64,000 nt of DNA, from the NCBI GenBank assembly GCA_963757395.1, contig CAVWRK010000025.1, positions 1 through 64,000 on the forward strand. Direction: 5' to 3'. Below, in pieces: positions 21,043-31,012 of the stretch. This DNA is from DATAOG01 sp963757395 (GTDB lineage: Bacteria > Pseudomonadota > Alphaproteobacteria > Geminicoccales > Geminicoccaceae). Position 1 is the stretch's first letter. The number at the start of each line of letters is the position of its first letter. The position numbers and the translations under genes were made by a program. The notes below the pieces were generated by a model. It made no database searches. It saw only the letters and a program-made list of their open reading frames with translations, and was not told where the DNA came from.

Positions 21043-22187
21043 TCACCTCGGCGCATGATACAATTCCGGCGCGCCGGCGCCAGCCCGATCAAGCGCCCGG
21101 CCGGCGGTCCGCGCCGGACCAGGCCCGGCCTGGCGCAGAAGCTTGCGCATCACGGTCGGCAGCGCCAGACGATCCAGCTCGGTCCGCCCGGCACCAGAGC
21201 CCGGCCGGCTCCGGCGTTCGGTGGTCGCCTTTGCGGTTCCCTGGGCGAGGGTCAGCTCGAGCACGAAATGGGTGAAGACGTGGCGGACCGGCGGCGCGTG
21301 CAGGCGCCAGTCGGCCGCGGCCGGGGCGTGCGCGAGCGCCGCCTCGAGCGCGAGCTCGCCCTCCTGCCAGGGGCTGGACGGCAGCTCGTGCAGGCCGCCG
21401 AGCAGGCCGTCCGCGGGCCGGCGGCGGAACAGGATCGCGCCGTCCGGGCGCGCCAGCAGGAAGGCGAGCCCGCGCCGGACCGGCCGCGCCGGGCGCGCGG
21501 CGCGCCTGGGCAGCTGCTCGGCGATGCCGGCGGCATGGGCGGCACAGGCCGCTCGCCATGGGCAGTCCGGGCAGCGCGGCCGGCGCGGCCGGCAGAGCGT
21601 CGCGCCGAGGTCCATCAGCGCCTGCGCGACATCGGCCGGGCGGCGGTCGCCCGCCAGCGCCGCCGCCAGCGCGTTCAGCTCGGGCAACGCCGCCGGCAGC
21701 GGCGTCTCGACCCGGTGCAGCCGCGCCAGCACGCGCAGCACATTGCCGTCGACCGGCACCGCCGGCTGCCCGAACGCGATCGCGCCGAGCGCGCTCGCGG
21801 TATAGGGCCCGATCCCCGGCAGCGCTCGCAGCGCCGCCGCGTCGGTCGGCAGCCGGCCGTCATGGCGGCGCCACCACGGCCCGGGCGAGCGCGTGCAGCG
21901 CGCGGGCGCGCCGGTAGTAGCCGAGCCCCTGCCAGGCGTGCAGCACCTCCGCCTGGTCCGCGGCCGCGAGCGCATCGAGGCTCGGGAAGCGCGCGAGAAA
22001 GTCCGGAAACCGCCGGCTCACGGTCGCCGCCGTGGTCTGCTGCAGCATGAACTCGCTGAGCAGCACGTGATAGGGGTCCGCGGGCGTCCCCGCCTCGGCC
22101 CGCCATGGCAGCCGGCGGCGATGGGCGTCGTACCAGGCGAGCAGGCGCTCGATCAGCGTCGCGGCCGGCGGCGGCCGGCCGTCACTT
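21043..22187 (-). CDS. mutY: A/G-specific adenine glycosylase MutY
   Basis: Base-excision repair enzyme removing A opposite 8-oxoguanine. Visible parts: LIERLLAWYDAHRRRLPWR at the N-terminus, LLSEFMLQQTT with the catalytic Glu, LGYYRRARALHALA, the helix-hairpin-helix LPGIGPYTASALGAIAFGQP, VPVDGNVLRVLARL with the catalytic Asp, and the [4Fe-4S] ligands in C-x6-C-x2-C-x5-C (CRPRRPRCPDCPWRAAC). The C-terminal NUDIX-like domain has RRPADGLLGGLHELPSS and VRHVFTHFVLEL. One shift near 21875 joins two frames. The start is unclear: GTG at about 22187 needs another one-base correction. It is divergent from dciA, the usual alphaproteobacterial arrangement. Confidence 0.88.
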
Positions 22188-22300
22188 GCCCGTGGCGGCT
22201 ACGCTGCCCATGTTTAAGAGGAGGAAGCACTGTCCGGGGCGATCGGCCGCGATCCCGTACTGCCCGGTGCGACCCGACCAGAAGCCAGAGCGCGCCGCCG

Positions 22301-22850
22301 ATGCCCAACCGACGACGCCGGAAGCTGCGAGCGAGGCCGGAGGCAGCGCCGGGGCGGCGGGCTGCGCCGCCTGCCCGAGCTGCTGGGCCGGCTGCTCGAC
22401 CCGGCGGCGCGCCGGCGCGGGCTGGCCGAGGCCCGGCTGCTCACCGATTGGCCCCTGGTCATCGGCCCGCAGCTCGGGGCGCGCTGTCAGCCGGTCCGGC
22501 TGGCGCGGCGCGCGGGATGGCACGGGCGGCGTGCTCACGATCCATGTCGGCGGCGCCTCGGCGCTCGAGCTGCAGCACAGCGCGCCGCAGCTGGTCGAGC
22601 GGATCAACGGCTTCTTCGGCTATCCGGCGGTCGCCCGCCTGCGCCTGATTCAGGCACCGCCGGCGCGCCCGGTCAAGCGGCGCGGGCCGCGCCCGATGCG
22701 CCCTCTGGCGGCGGACGAGCTCCGCGAGCTGGCGGTGCTGGTCGGAGCCGGTCGACCCGCCCGAGCTGCGGGCCGCCCTCGGCGGGCCTCGGGCGGACGG
22801 TCGCGGCGCAGATCCCCGATGCCGACGATGATCGGCGCGGCGCCGCATGA
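22301..22850 (+). CDS. dciA: DciA/DUF721 family protein (frameshifted)
   Basis: Bacterial helicase-loading factor family (DUF721) that helps bring DnaB to replication forks. Read across frames: MPNRRRRKLRARPEA, LRRLPELLGRLLDPAARRRG, LAEARLLTDWPLVIGPQLGA, GGVLTIHVGGASALELQHSA, PQLVERINGFFGYPAVARLR and a C-terminal ELRELAVLVGA. The E-x(2)-LLxxWPxIVG-like stretch and ALELQH...I..R.N...G are family marks. Shifts occur near 22365, 22510 and 22750. The frame ends TGA 22848-22850, overlapping the next ATG. The start at 22301 is tentative. Its setting beside mutY and upstream of a DsbA-like gene is a conserved alphaproteobacterial order. Confidence 0.72.
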
Positions 22851-24157
22851 TCCGGACCGCGGCAGCCGCCGCGCACCGCCGACCGGGCTGGCGACTCATC
22901 GTCGCTGTGGCCGGGCTGTCGGCCTGTGCGCCGAGCGCGGTGCCGACCAAGGGGCAGCGGATGCTGCTCGAGCCGGCGGTCTCGGCCCAGCGGCGGGGCG
23001 ACGATCAGACCGCCTTCGAGATCTATCACAGCGCGGCCGAGCACGGCGTCCCGCTGGCCCAGTACAACCTCGCCCGCATGTACCAGGAAGGCCGGGGCAC
23101 CGAGCAGAACGATGTCGAGGCGGCACGCTGGTTCGGCGCCGCCGCGACGAGCGGCTATCTCCGCGCCTTCAAGCCCATGGCCAAGGCTTACGAGGCCGGC
23201 GTGGGCGTGCCCAAGGATGAGGCCAAGGCGCTCGAGCTGTACCGCAAGTCGGCCGCGAGCGGCAACCCGACGGTCGAGTACGACGTCGGTCGCTTGATCG
23301 AGCAGGGCCGCTCGGTGCCGGCCGATCCGGCGGCCGCGGTGCCGCACTACCAGATCGCCGCCGCCGCCGGCGTCGCCGACGCCCAGCTGGCGCTCGCCCG
23401 GCTCTATCGGACGGGCACCGGCGTGGCCAGGGATCCGGCCGAGGCCGAGCGCTGGGCCGCGGCCGCCGCCAAGACGCTGCAAAGCACGGCGGGGAGCGGC
23501 GATCCCAGGGCGCAGCAGCAGCTTGGCGAGCTCTATCTGGCCGGACAGGGCGTGCCCCAGGACCCGGGCCAGGGGCTCGGCTGGTTGCAGGCCGCCGCCG
23601 ACCAGGGCCGGGTGTACGCCCAGGCGGCGCTCGGCCGGCTCTACGACAAGGGCGGTGACGGCGTGCTGCCCAATCCGGAGCTGGCCGCGAAATACTACCA
23701 GATGGCCGCCGACCAGGGCCACAGCGGCGCCCGCATGGCGCTCGCCCGCTTCTACGCCGAGGGCCGGGGCGTCCCGGCCGACGGGGCGCGCGCGGTCGCC
23801 CTGCTCGGGGAGCTCGCGGCCGCCGGCGATACGAGCGCCTATGCCAGCCTCGGCGACCTCTACGCCATGGGCACCGGGGTCCCCCGGAACCAGGCCGAGG
23901 CCTTGCGATGGTACGGCGAAGGCGCCCGCCACGGCGATCCCAAGTCGCTGTTCAAGGTCGGCGAGGTCTATGAGCAGGGCCAGGGCGTCGACGTCGACCT
24001 GATCGAGGCGCTGGGCTGGTACATGGTCGCGGGGCAGCAGGGCTACCCGGGTGCCGCCGGCCGGATCGAGGCGCTCAGCGCTGAGCTCGATGCCGGGGCG
24101 GTGCAGGCGGCGAGCCAGCGCGCCGAGGCCTGGCGGCGCAAGAACGGCCTGCCGTGA
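22847..24157 (+). CDS. Sel1-like repeat lipoprotein
   Basis: 436 aa, intact. The N-terminus RPGWRLIVAVAGLSAC carries a lipoprotein signal with Cys27 in the lipobox LSAC. The body is about ten Sel1-like repeats of 36 aa: AEHGVPLAQYNLARMYQEGR, GVPKDEAKALELYRKSAASG, GVPQDPGQGLGWLQAAADQG, GVPRNQAEALRWYGEGARHG and others. Sel1 solenoids act as protein-interaction scaffolds, often in envelope or stress functions. It overlaps dciA by 4 bases and dsbA-like's extended frame by 4 bases, so these three genes form a tight operon. In the usual alphaproteobacterial order dciA is followed directly by the dsbA-like gene, so this one is an insertion. Confidence 0.88.
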   Translation: MIRTAAAAAHRRPGWRLIVAVAGLSACAPSAVPTKGQRMLLEPAVSAQRRGDDQTAFEIYHSAAEHGVPLAQYNLARMYQEGRGTEQNDVEAARWFGAAATSGYLRAFKPMAKAYEAGVGVPKDEAKALELYRKSAASGNPTVEYDVGRLIEQGRSVPADPAAAVPHYQIAAAAGVADAQLALARLYRTGTGVARDPAEAERWAAAAAKTLQSTAGSGDPRAQQQLGELYLAGQGVPQDPGQGLGWLQAAADQGRVYAQAALGRLYDKGGDGVLPNPELAAKYYQMAADQGHSGARMALARFYAEGRGVPADGARAVALLGELAAAGDTSAYASLGDLYAMGTGVPRNQAEALRWYGEGARHGDPKSLFKVGEVYEQGQGVDVDLIEALGWYMVAGQQGYPGAAGRIEALSAELDAGAVQAASQRAEAWRRKNGLP

Positions 24158-24285
24158 GCGCGCCGCCGGGTCATTCAGCCGCGCTTAAGGCAAATTTGAT
24201 AGATTGGCTCCGGGTTGTCGCGCGCCGGCTGCCGACCTATCGTCGGCGCGAACGCTCGGGTCGACCCGGAATCGAGGAGGGGCAG

Positions 24286-24909
24286 GTGAAGAAGGTCGTG
24301 TTGCGGCTGTCCGGCAGTCTGGTGGCGGTGCTCGGTCTGTGGACGCTGGTGTGGTTGCCGCTGGTCCTCGGCCAGAGCTCGGCGGCGGAGCCGCAGGAGG
24401 AGGCGATCGGCGACCCGAACGCGCCGGTCACGATCATCGAGTACGCCTCGCTGACCTGCCCGCACTGCGCGCATTTCCAGAAGGAGGTGCTGCCCCAGCT
24501 GAAGGAGCGCTACATCGCGACCGGCAAGGTCCGGTTGGTCTATCGCGATTTCCCGCTCGATCAGCGGGCGCTGGCGGCCAGCATCCTCGCCCATTGCGCC
24601 GGCCCCGAGCGTTATTTCGGCTTCCTCGACGTGCTGTTCCAGACCCAGGAGGGCTGGGCCCGCGCCGACGACTACCTGGCGGCGCTCAAGCAGATCGGCA
24701 AGCTCGGCGGCCTCACCGACGCCCAGATGGACGCCTGCTACGCCGACCAGGACCTGACCAACCGGATCCTGCAGTCGCGGCTCGATGCCCAGAGCCAGCA
24801 CGAGGTCAGCTCGACGCCGACCTTCATCATCGGCGGCAAGTCCTATGCCGGCGCGCGCGACATCGACGAGTTCGCCGGCCTGATCGATCCCCTGCTGCCG
24901 AAGTCGTAG
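24286..24909 (+). CDS. DsbA family thiol:disulfide oxidoreductase
   Basis: Periplasmic thioredoxin-fold protein, 207 aa. The GTG at 24286 with GAGGAGGGG upstream is preferred over an in-frame ATG at 24154, because it starts directly at the signal peptide (VKKVVLRLSGSLVAVLGLWT). The active site is Cys58-Pro-His-Cys61 in EYASLTCPHCAHFQKEVLPQ. The cis-Pro loop is SSTPTFIIGG near residue 178. The inserted helical domain typical of DsbA lies between. It probably oxidises or isomerises exported proteins, such as the many envelope proteins nearby. Members of this subfamily in alphaproteobacteria lie upstream of smc; here no smc follows. Confidence 0.9.
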   Translation: MKKVVLRLSGSLVAVLGLWTLVWLPLVLGQSSAAEPQEEAIGDPNAPVTIIEYASLTCPHCAHFQKEVLPQLKERYIATGKVRLVYRDFPLDQRALAASILAHCAGPERYFGFLDVLFQTQEGWARADDYLAALKQIGKLGGLTDAQMDACYADQDLTNRILQSRLDAQSQHEVSSTPTFIIGGKSYAGARDIDEFAGLIDPLLPKS

Positions 24910-25100
24910 CTCCCGGACCGTCGCTGAACGCCTGCGGCTGGACTCGGGTCGGACTGCCGCCCGGGCGGGCGGCACGGGGGCGCGTTCGAGCTGGCAAATC
25001 CCGGTCTGCTGCGGCATGATGCGGGCGCGCGAGGGCACCCTGCCGTGGGCTCGGCGCGTTCTCGTGTCCTGGCGCCGCAAAAAGATCGGAGAGGTCGGCG

Positions 25101-25730
25101 ATGGACGCGCTCAAAGCGATTCACGGAGTCCGCGAGGCGGTCGGGGTGTTCCACGACCGTGATGCCCTGCAGAACGCGGTCGAGGACCTGCTGAGCGCGG
25201 GCTTCGATCGCTCGGAGCTCAGCCTTCTGGCCGGCGAGCAGGCGGTCGAGCAAAAGCTCGGCCACGCCTATCAGAAGGTGCAGGAGCTGGAGGACGACGC
25301 GCTCGTGCCGCGCGCCGCCTTCGTCGGCAATCACTCGCTGTCGATCGGCCGGATCGGGATCATCGGCGGTCTCGCCTACGTCGGCGCGACGGTCGCGGCC
25401 GGCGCGGTCGTCGCCTCGGGCGGCGCGCTCGCCGCGACCATCGCCGCCGCGTGCGCGGCCGGCGGCGGCGGCGGCCTGCTCGGCGCCTGGGCCGCCCGCC
25501 TGCTCGGCCGCGATCGCGCCCAGCAGCTGCAGCATCAGCTCGACCACGGCGGACTGCTGCTCTGGGTGGCGCTGCGCGACGCCGAGCACGAGCGCCGGGC
25601 GCTGGCGATCCTCGCGCCGAGCGGCGCCGAAGACGTCCACGTCCACGAGCTGCCGGCCTCCGAGGTGCCGGCCGAGAACCCGCTCTCCGGGGTCGAGCTG
25701 GATCCGTTCCTGCCCGGCTCGCGGATCTGA
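25101..25730 (+). CDS. Glycine-zipper membrane protein of unknown function
   Basis: 209 aa from an ATG preceded by GGAGAGG. Residues 1-75 form a soluble domain: VGVFHDRDALQNAVEDLLSA, then GFDRSELSLLAGEQ, similar in pattern to the flavin/stress-type N-terminal domain seen in YflT-like and DUF1269-like proteins. A central Gly/Ala-rich hydrophobic hairpin (IGIIGGLAYVGATVAAGAVV and AAACAAGGGGGLLGAWAARL) should enter the membrane. The C-terminal part resumes a ferredoxin-like pattern (HGGLLLWVALRDAEHERRAL, HVHELPA). Function is unknown; general-stress-like proteins with this layout are common. It precedes the agmatinase-like gene by 27 bases. Confidence 0.65.
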   Translation: MDALKAIHGVREAVGVFHDRDALQNAVEDLLSAGFDRSELSLLAGEQAVEQKLGHAYQKVQELEDDALVPRAAFVGNHSLSIGRIGIIGGLAYVGATVAAGAVVASGGALAATIAAACAAGGGGGLLGAWAARLLGRDRAQQLQHQLDHGGLLLWVALRDAEHERRALAILAPSGAEDVHVHELPASEVPAENPLSGVELDPFLPGSRI

Positions 25731-25757
25731 GAACCCCGGCCCTCCGGGGACCAAGAA

Positions 25758-26717
25758 ATGCCCGGCGAAGGCGACTTCAAGCCGTTCCACTCCGGCCGGG
25801 TGCCGCGCTATCAGGAGATCGCGACCTTCATGCGCGCCGCCCGGGCCGGGATCGCGCCGCCGCTCGAGGTGGCACTGGTCGGCGTGCCGCTCGACCTCGG
25901 CGCGACCTACCGCATGGGCGCCCGCCACGGGCCCGCGGGCGTGCGCGAGGCCTCGCGTCTGATCCGCCAGGTCAACCCCTCGACCGGCGTCGCGCCGTTC
26001 CAGCTTTGCAACGTCGCCGACGTCGGCGACGCCCCGACCGACCCGCTGGACGTGGTCCAAAGCGTCGCGCTGATCCAATCGTTTTTCGAACCGATCCACG
26101 CGCTCGGGGCGGCGCCCGTCGCGATCGGCGGCGACCACACGGTGCCGCTGCCGATCCTGCGCGCGATCGCGAGCGACCGCCCGGTCGGGCTGATCCAGTT
26201 CGATGCCCACGGCGACGTCTTCGACGACTTCATGGGCAGCAAGATCAACCACGCGACCTTCGTCCGGCGCGGCATCGAGGAGGGCCTGATCGAGCCCGCC
26301 CGCAGCATCCAGATCGGGCTGCGCGGCACCCGCTACGGCGCGGACGACCTCGACTACAGCCGGGCGGCCGGCATCCGGGTGGTCACGATCGACGACTACG
26401 AACGCCTCGGCCGCGATCAGGTCGGCAGGGCGATCGGGGAGGTCGTCGGCGCCGGCCCCGCCTACCTCACCTTCGACATCGACGGCCTCGACCCGACCGA
26501 GGCGCCGGGCACCGGCGTGCCCGAGCCGGGCGGCCTCTCGATGCGCGACAGCCAGGTGCTGCTGCGCGCGCTCACCGGCCTCGAGATCGTCGGTGGCGAC
26601 GTCTGCGAGGTCGCGCCGCCCCTCGACCCGACCGGCATCACCTGCATCGCCGCCGCCAACCTGATGTTCGAGATCCTCTGCCTGGTCGCCGTCAGCCGGT
26701 CCCGCCGCCCCGGCTGA
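25758..26717 (+). CDS. speB: Agmatinase / arginase family ureohydrolase
   Basis: Mn2+-dependent ureohydrolase, 319 aa, normal family length. The six metal ligands are all present: His127 (GGDHT), Asp149, His151 and Asp153 (FDAHGD), Asp240 and Asp242 (FDIDGLDP). Other family blocks are GVPLDLGATYRMGARHGPAG and PGTGVPEPGGLS. The family hydrolyses guanidino compounds (agmatine, guanidinobutyrate, guanidinopropionate) to urea and an amine. The substrate cannot be read from the sequence, so SpeB is a family-level name. It converges with the TRAP permease gene, 29 bases apart. Confidence 0.85.
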   Translation: MPGEGDFKPFHSGRVPRYQEIATFMRAARAGIAPPLEVALVGVPLDLGATYRMGARHGPAGVREASRLIRQVNPSTGVAPFQLCNVADVGDAPTDPLDVVQSVALIQSFFEPIHALGAAPVAIGGDHTVPLPILRAIASDRPVGLIQFDAHGDVFDDFMGSKINHATFVRRGIEEGLIEPARSIQIGLRGTRYGADDLDYSRAAGIRVVTIDDYERLGRDQVGRAIGEVVGAGPAYLTFDIDGLDPTEAPGTGVPEPGGLSMRDSQVLLRALTGLEIVGGDVCEVAPPLDPTGITCIAAANLMFEILCLVAVSRSRRPG

Positions 26718-26746
26718 TCCTCGAGGCCTGCGGCGGGCCGACCCGA

Positions 26747-28903
26747 CTAAACGGCGGGCTTTGGCCGGACCCTGCGGGCGCGCCAGAAGTCGACCCCGAA
26801 CAGGAGGAGAAACAGGAAAAAGCCGGGGACGTTGACCGCGGGGCCGGTCGGCCAGAGGAGGGCGGTGCCGGTGGCTGCCAGGACCAGGCGCTCGAGCCAG
26901 CGGAGCCGGGTCTCGAGTTGGCCCGCGATCGCCGCGGTCAGCGCGAAGATGCCGACCGAGCCGAAGGCGAAGATCCAAAGGCTGCGCCAGAAGTCGCCGC
27001 CGAGGAAGGGCGTGTAGGCGAACAAGCAGCGGCACGATGTAGAGGCCCTTGGCGATCTTCCAGGCGGCGAGGCCGGTCGCCATCGGTCGCGTGCCGGCGA
27101 TCGCGGCGGCGGCGAACGCGGTCAGGCACACCGGCGGCGTGACGTTGGAATCCTGCGATAGCCAGAAGATGATCATGTGCGCCGAGAGCAGCGCCGTGGT
27201 CGAGCGCCGCCGGAGCGAGCGCCTGTTGCATCAGTTGGGTGGAGAAATCGGCCGGTACCTGGGCGAGCAGCGCCGCCGCCGTCGGTCGTGCGGCATCGGC
27301 TGGCCGAGGCTCTGCGGCGGCATCGGGGGCGACCAGCAGAAAGATCGCCTTGGCCTGCCTCCGGCAAGGTCGCCGGACGCGATCAGATCTGGTCAGCTGG
27401 CTTTGGCCGATCAGGACGTAGAGGGCGGGGGCGGACAGGGTCGCGAGCACGACGTAGGAGGCGGTCACCGGCAGGCCCATGCCGAGCACCAGGGAGGCGA
27501 GCGCCACCAGGATCAGGGTCAGCATCAGGCTGCCGCCGGCCCAGTCGCCGATCATCAGCGAGACCGTGTTGCCGATGCCGGTGGTCGCGATGACGTTGAC
27601 CACGAGGCCGACCGCGACCAGCAGGAGGCCGGTCGAGACCATGTTGCGGGCGCCGAGCGTCGAGCGCGTCGAGGATCGCGCGCGGGCCCATCGGCGTGCG
27701 CCCGAGCCAGGAGGCGGCGATCGCCGCCAGCATGGCTGACGCCGGCGGCGTAGGTGGGCGTGAAGCCGACGATCAGAAGCGCGATCAGGACGATGATCGG
27801 GATCAGCGAGTGGCCGCCGGTGCGCAGCACTTCGAGTGAGCCTCGGCGCATCGTCTGGGAGCGGCCGGATACCGAGCTTGAGGGCCTCGATCCGGACCCA
27901 GAAGGCGACCGAGAGGAAATACATCAGCGCCGGCAGGAAGCTCACCGCGACGATCGAGAGGTAGGAGATCTGGGTGTAGGTCGACATGATGAAGGCGCCG
28001 GCACCCATGATCGGCGGCATCATCTGGCCGCCGGTCGAGGCCGCAGCCTCGACCCCGGCGGCGAACTTGGGCGAGAAGCCCGCGCGCTTCATCAGAGGGA
28101 TCGTGATCACGCCGGTGGTCACGGTGTTGGCGACCGCCGAGCCCGAGATCGAGCCCATCAGGCCGGAGCCGAGCACCGCGACCAGGCCCGGGCCGCCGGT
28201 GAAGCGGCCGGCCGCGGCGCGCGCCAGATCGACCACGAACTCGCCAGCGCCGGAGCGCACCAGAAACGCGCCGAACAAGCACGAACATGTAGACGTAGGT
28301 CGAGGAGATCCGGGCGATCGGCCCGAACATGCCATCGAGCCCGTAGTAGCTCCGGTAGAGCACGGTCTCCCAGGTCAGGCCGGGGAAGTGGAACACCCCC
28401 TCGACGTACCTGCCCCACCAGGCGACGTAGGTGATCGCGACCACGATCAGGATCGGGATCGCGACGCCCGTGGTCCGGCGCGAGAGCTCGATCGCGAGCA
28501 GCACCGCAATCGCGCTGAACAGCCAGTCGGCGGTGCTGAAGGTCTGGCCGCGGTCGTAGAGCGCCTGCTCGTAGAGGATCAGATAGACCGCCGTCGCGAG
28601 CGCCAGCAGGCCGAGCACGAGGTCGAGCCCGAGCACGGCGAGGCGCGCCGGCCGCCCGCGCACCGTGAGTGCTGGATGGAGCAGGACGCCGATGCAGGCG
28701 AGGCCGCCGAAATGGAGCGCCGAGACCCAGAGCTCGGGTAGGGTCGCGAGCGTGTTGAACCAGATGTGGGCGAGCGAGAGCACGACGCCCAGGGCCGTGA
28801 TCAGGGGCCCGAGGCGCGCGCGCGGATCGTCGCCCGGGATCCCCGCCGCGCCGGCCGCCGGGCTGGCTGCCACCGATGGCCCCGGCGCCCGGCGGTCCGG
28901 CAT
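26747..28903 (-). CDS. TRAP transporter fused permease, 4TM/12TM type (frameshifted)
   Basis: Inner-membrane permease fusing the small (DctQ-like) and large (DctM-like) parts, the type that pairs with TAXI receptors. From ATG 28903 the text includes LGPLITALGVVLSLAHIWFN, GLDLVLGLLALATAVYLILY, FSAIAVLLAIELSRRTTGVA, the large-subunit block SGLMGSISGSAVANTVTTGV and STGGQMMPPIMGAGAFIMST, and later VLGMGLPVTASYVVLATLSA. It ends LFGVDFWRARRVRPKPAV. About 715 aa. Shifts near 27025, 27180, 27400, 27670, 27740, 27850 and 28275 split it. It lies 32 bases downstream of the receptor gene and probably shares its transcript. Uptake is driven by an ion gradient. Confidence 0.87.
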
Positions 28904-28935
28904 CCGCCCGGCGCGCCGCCGGCCGGCTCGCGGGC

Positions 28936-29959
28936 TCAGGCCGGCGGCTTCAGCCGGTCGGGGATGGTCATGCCCTGCTCCTCGTAGAAGCGGGCGGCGC
29001 CCGGATGCAGCGGCATCGGCAGGCCGGCGATCGCCTTGTCGAGCGCCATCGCCTTGGTCGCGGCGTGGATGTTTTCAAGAACGGTCAGATTTTCGTACAT
29101 GGCCTTGGTGATCTGATAGACGTCCTCGTCGGGGACGTCGTCGCGCACGGCGAGGAAATTGGGCTGCGCCACGGTCATCACTGGCTGGTCCTGGCCGGGG
29201 TAGGTGTTGGCCGGGATCTCGTAGCGCGGCCAGAGCTCGTAGATGCTGTTGGCGCGCGCCATCTGCTCGTCGGTGAAGTCGAGGATCACGAGATCGTCGC
29301 CCATCGCGGCGAACGCCTGCGCGACCGCGCTGACCGGCACGCCGCCCGGCAGGTTCGCGCCCTTGATCGTGCCGTTCTGGAGCGCCTCGGCGGTCGGCGT
29401 GTAGCCCATGTAGACGACGTCGAAGGCCTGCTCGGGGTCGATGCCCAGACCCTGGAGGATGGCGCGCCCCGAGCCCTCGGTGCCGGAGTTGTGGGCGCCG
29501 ATCGAGAACGGCGCGCCGCCGAACTGCTTGAGGTCGTCGATCGTGCCGGTCTGGCGCCTTGTCCTTGGCGACCACGAAGTGCTCGACGTTCTGCCAGAGC
29601 ATCGAGATCGAGCGCAGGTGCGGCTGCGGCCCTTCGGCCTCGAGCATCCCGCTGCCGTTCGCGGCCCAGGCCCCGAACAGACCCTGCAGGATCCCGAACT
29701 GCGCCTGGTTCTCGCGCAACAACTTGACGTTCTCGCCTGAGCCCGCCGAGCTGATCGCCGACATCGAGATTTTCTCAGTCGGCTCGAGCTTGACCTTGAC
29801 CAGGGTCGCGAGCGCCACCCCGACCGGGTAATAGGTGCCGCCGGTGGTCGCGGTCGCGAGGATGTAGGAGCGGGTGTCCGCGGCCTTGGCGATCGTGGCG
29901 CTGGCGCTGAGTGCCAGCAGCGCCGCCAGCGTCAAAGTGCGCCTGATGATCCGATGCAT
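28936..29959 (-). CDS. TAXI family TRAP solute-binding receptor (one frameshift)
   Basis: Periplasmic receptor of a TAXI-type TRAP transporter. ATG 29959 with GGAGGAGCC upstream opens MHRIIRRTLTLAALLALSAS with signal peptidase site near AKA-AD. The mature start DTRSYILATATTGGTYYPVG has the TGGTYYPVG block of the TAXI family. Other blocks are SAGSGENVKLLRENQAQFGI and MYENLTVLENIHAATKAMAL. A one-base shift near 29555 joins the halves; the corrected protein is about 340 aa. TAXI receptors bind glutamate or other acidic ligands in the few studied cases; the ligand here is unknown. Confidence 0.88.
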
Positions 29960-30082
29960 GGCTCCTCCAGGGACAAATGGGGCCGACAATAGCGCGCCGG
30001 GCCGATCGCGCGGTGCTCTCCGACCATATCCGATAGCGAGATTGGCGCAACCTCGGGTCGGTCGGCGGCCGCGGGCGTATGG

Positions 30083-30937
30083 CTAGGCGCGGACGCGAAG
30101 CGGGCCGTCGAGCCAGGCCGGGTCGCGCTCGAGCACCGGCAGCGGGCCTGGCGGGCGGTCGACGTGGGGCAGCGCCGCGAGCAGCCCGCGGGTGTAGGGA
30201 TGCTGCGCCCGATGCAGCTCGCTCGCCCGGCAGGTCTCGACCACGCGGCCGGCGTACATGATCAGCACCCGGTCGCAGAACGAGGCGACCAGGTTCAGGT
30301 CGTGGCTGATGAAGATCAGGCCGAGGCCGCGCTGGCTGACCAGGTCGTCGAGGATCGCCAGCACCTGCATCTGCACGGTCACATCCAACGCCGAGGTCGG
30401 CTCGTCGGCGATCAGGATGTCCGGGTCGGCGACCAGCATCATCGCGATCATGACCCGCTGGCCCATGCCGCCCGAGACCTCGTGCGGGTAGCACTCGTAG
30501 ACCCGCTCGGGATCGCGGATCTTGACCGCCGCCAGCATGGCCAGCGCCCGGCGTCTGGCCTCGGCGCGCGAGCTTCGGCTGTGGGCGCGATAGGCCTCGC
30601 GGATCTGCTTGCCGACGGTCATCACCGGGTTGAGCGAGAACTTCGGGTCCTGCATGACCATGGTGATCCGCTGGCCGCGCACCGCGCGCAGCGTCGCGTC
30701 GTCGGCAGACAGAAGGTGGATGCCATCGAAGATCAGCCGCTCGGCGGTGACCACGCCGGGTGCCGGCACCAGGCGGAGGATCGCGCGCCCGACGGTCGAC
30801 TTGCCGGAGCCCGACTCGCCGACGATGCCAAGCTTCTCGCGCCCGAGGGTGAACGACACCCCGCGCACCGCCTCGATCACCCGGGCAGGCGTCGGGTAGC
30901 GCACCCAGAGGTTCTGGACGATCAGCCGGGCCGACAT
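30083..30937 (-). CDS. dppD: Peptide/nickel-type ABC transporter ATP-binding protein (DppD-like, short)
   Basis: ATPase subunit of an oligopeptide-type importer, 284 aa. Walker A GESGSGKST, Q-loop MVMQDP, signature VSGGMGQR, Walker B ILIADEPTSALDV and switch His FISHD are all present. It stops after HPYTRGLLAALPHVDRPPGP and lacks the usual C-terminal Cys-containing oligopeptide/dipeptide-transporter tail (G-C-x-F-x-P-R-C), so it is about 40 residues shorter than typical DppD. It is separated from the dppC and dppB genes on the same strand by a two-component pair and other genes. No dppF partner is seen next to it. It may have been stranded by rearrangement of a former operon. Confidence 0.85.
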   Translation of the reverse strand: MSARLIVQNLWVRYPTPARVIEAVRGVSFTLGREKLGIVGESGSGKSTVGRAILRLVPAPGVVTAERLIFDGIHLLSADDATLRAVRGQRITMVMQDPKFSLNPVMTVGKQIREAYRAHSRSSRAEARRRALAMLAAVKIRDPERVYECYPHEVSGGMGQRVMIAMMLVADPDILIADEPTSALDVTVQMQVLAILDDLVSQRGLGLIFISHDLNLVASFCDRVLIMYAGRVVETCRASELHRAQHPYTRGLLAALPHVDRPPGPLPVLERDPAWLDGPLRVRA

Positions 30938-31012
30938 GGGCCCGAGCTTAGCCGCGCGCGCCGGCCACCGCCTAGAGGCTTTGCTCGGGGGCGCCGACCC
31001 GCGGCGATCGCC

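Noticed and set aside
24843..27176. A 777-aa minus-strand frame opposite the agmatinase region
   Set aside because: It overlaps two intact plus-strand genes with clear domains and shows no recognisable domain itself.
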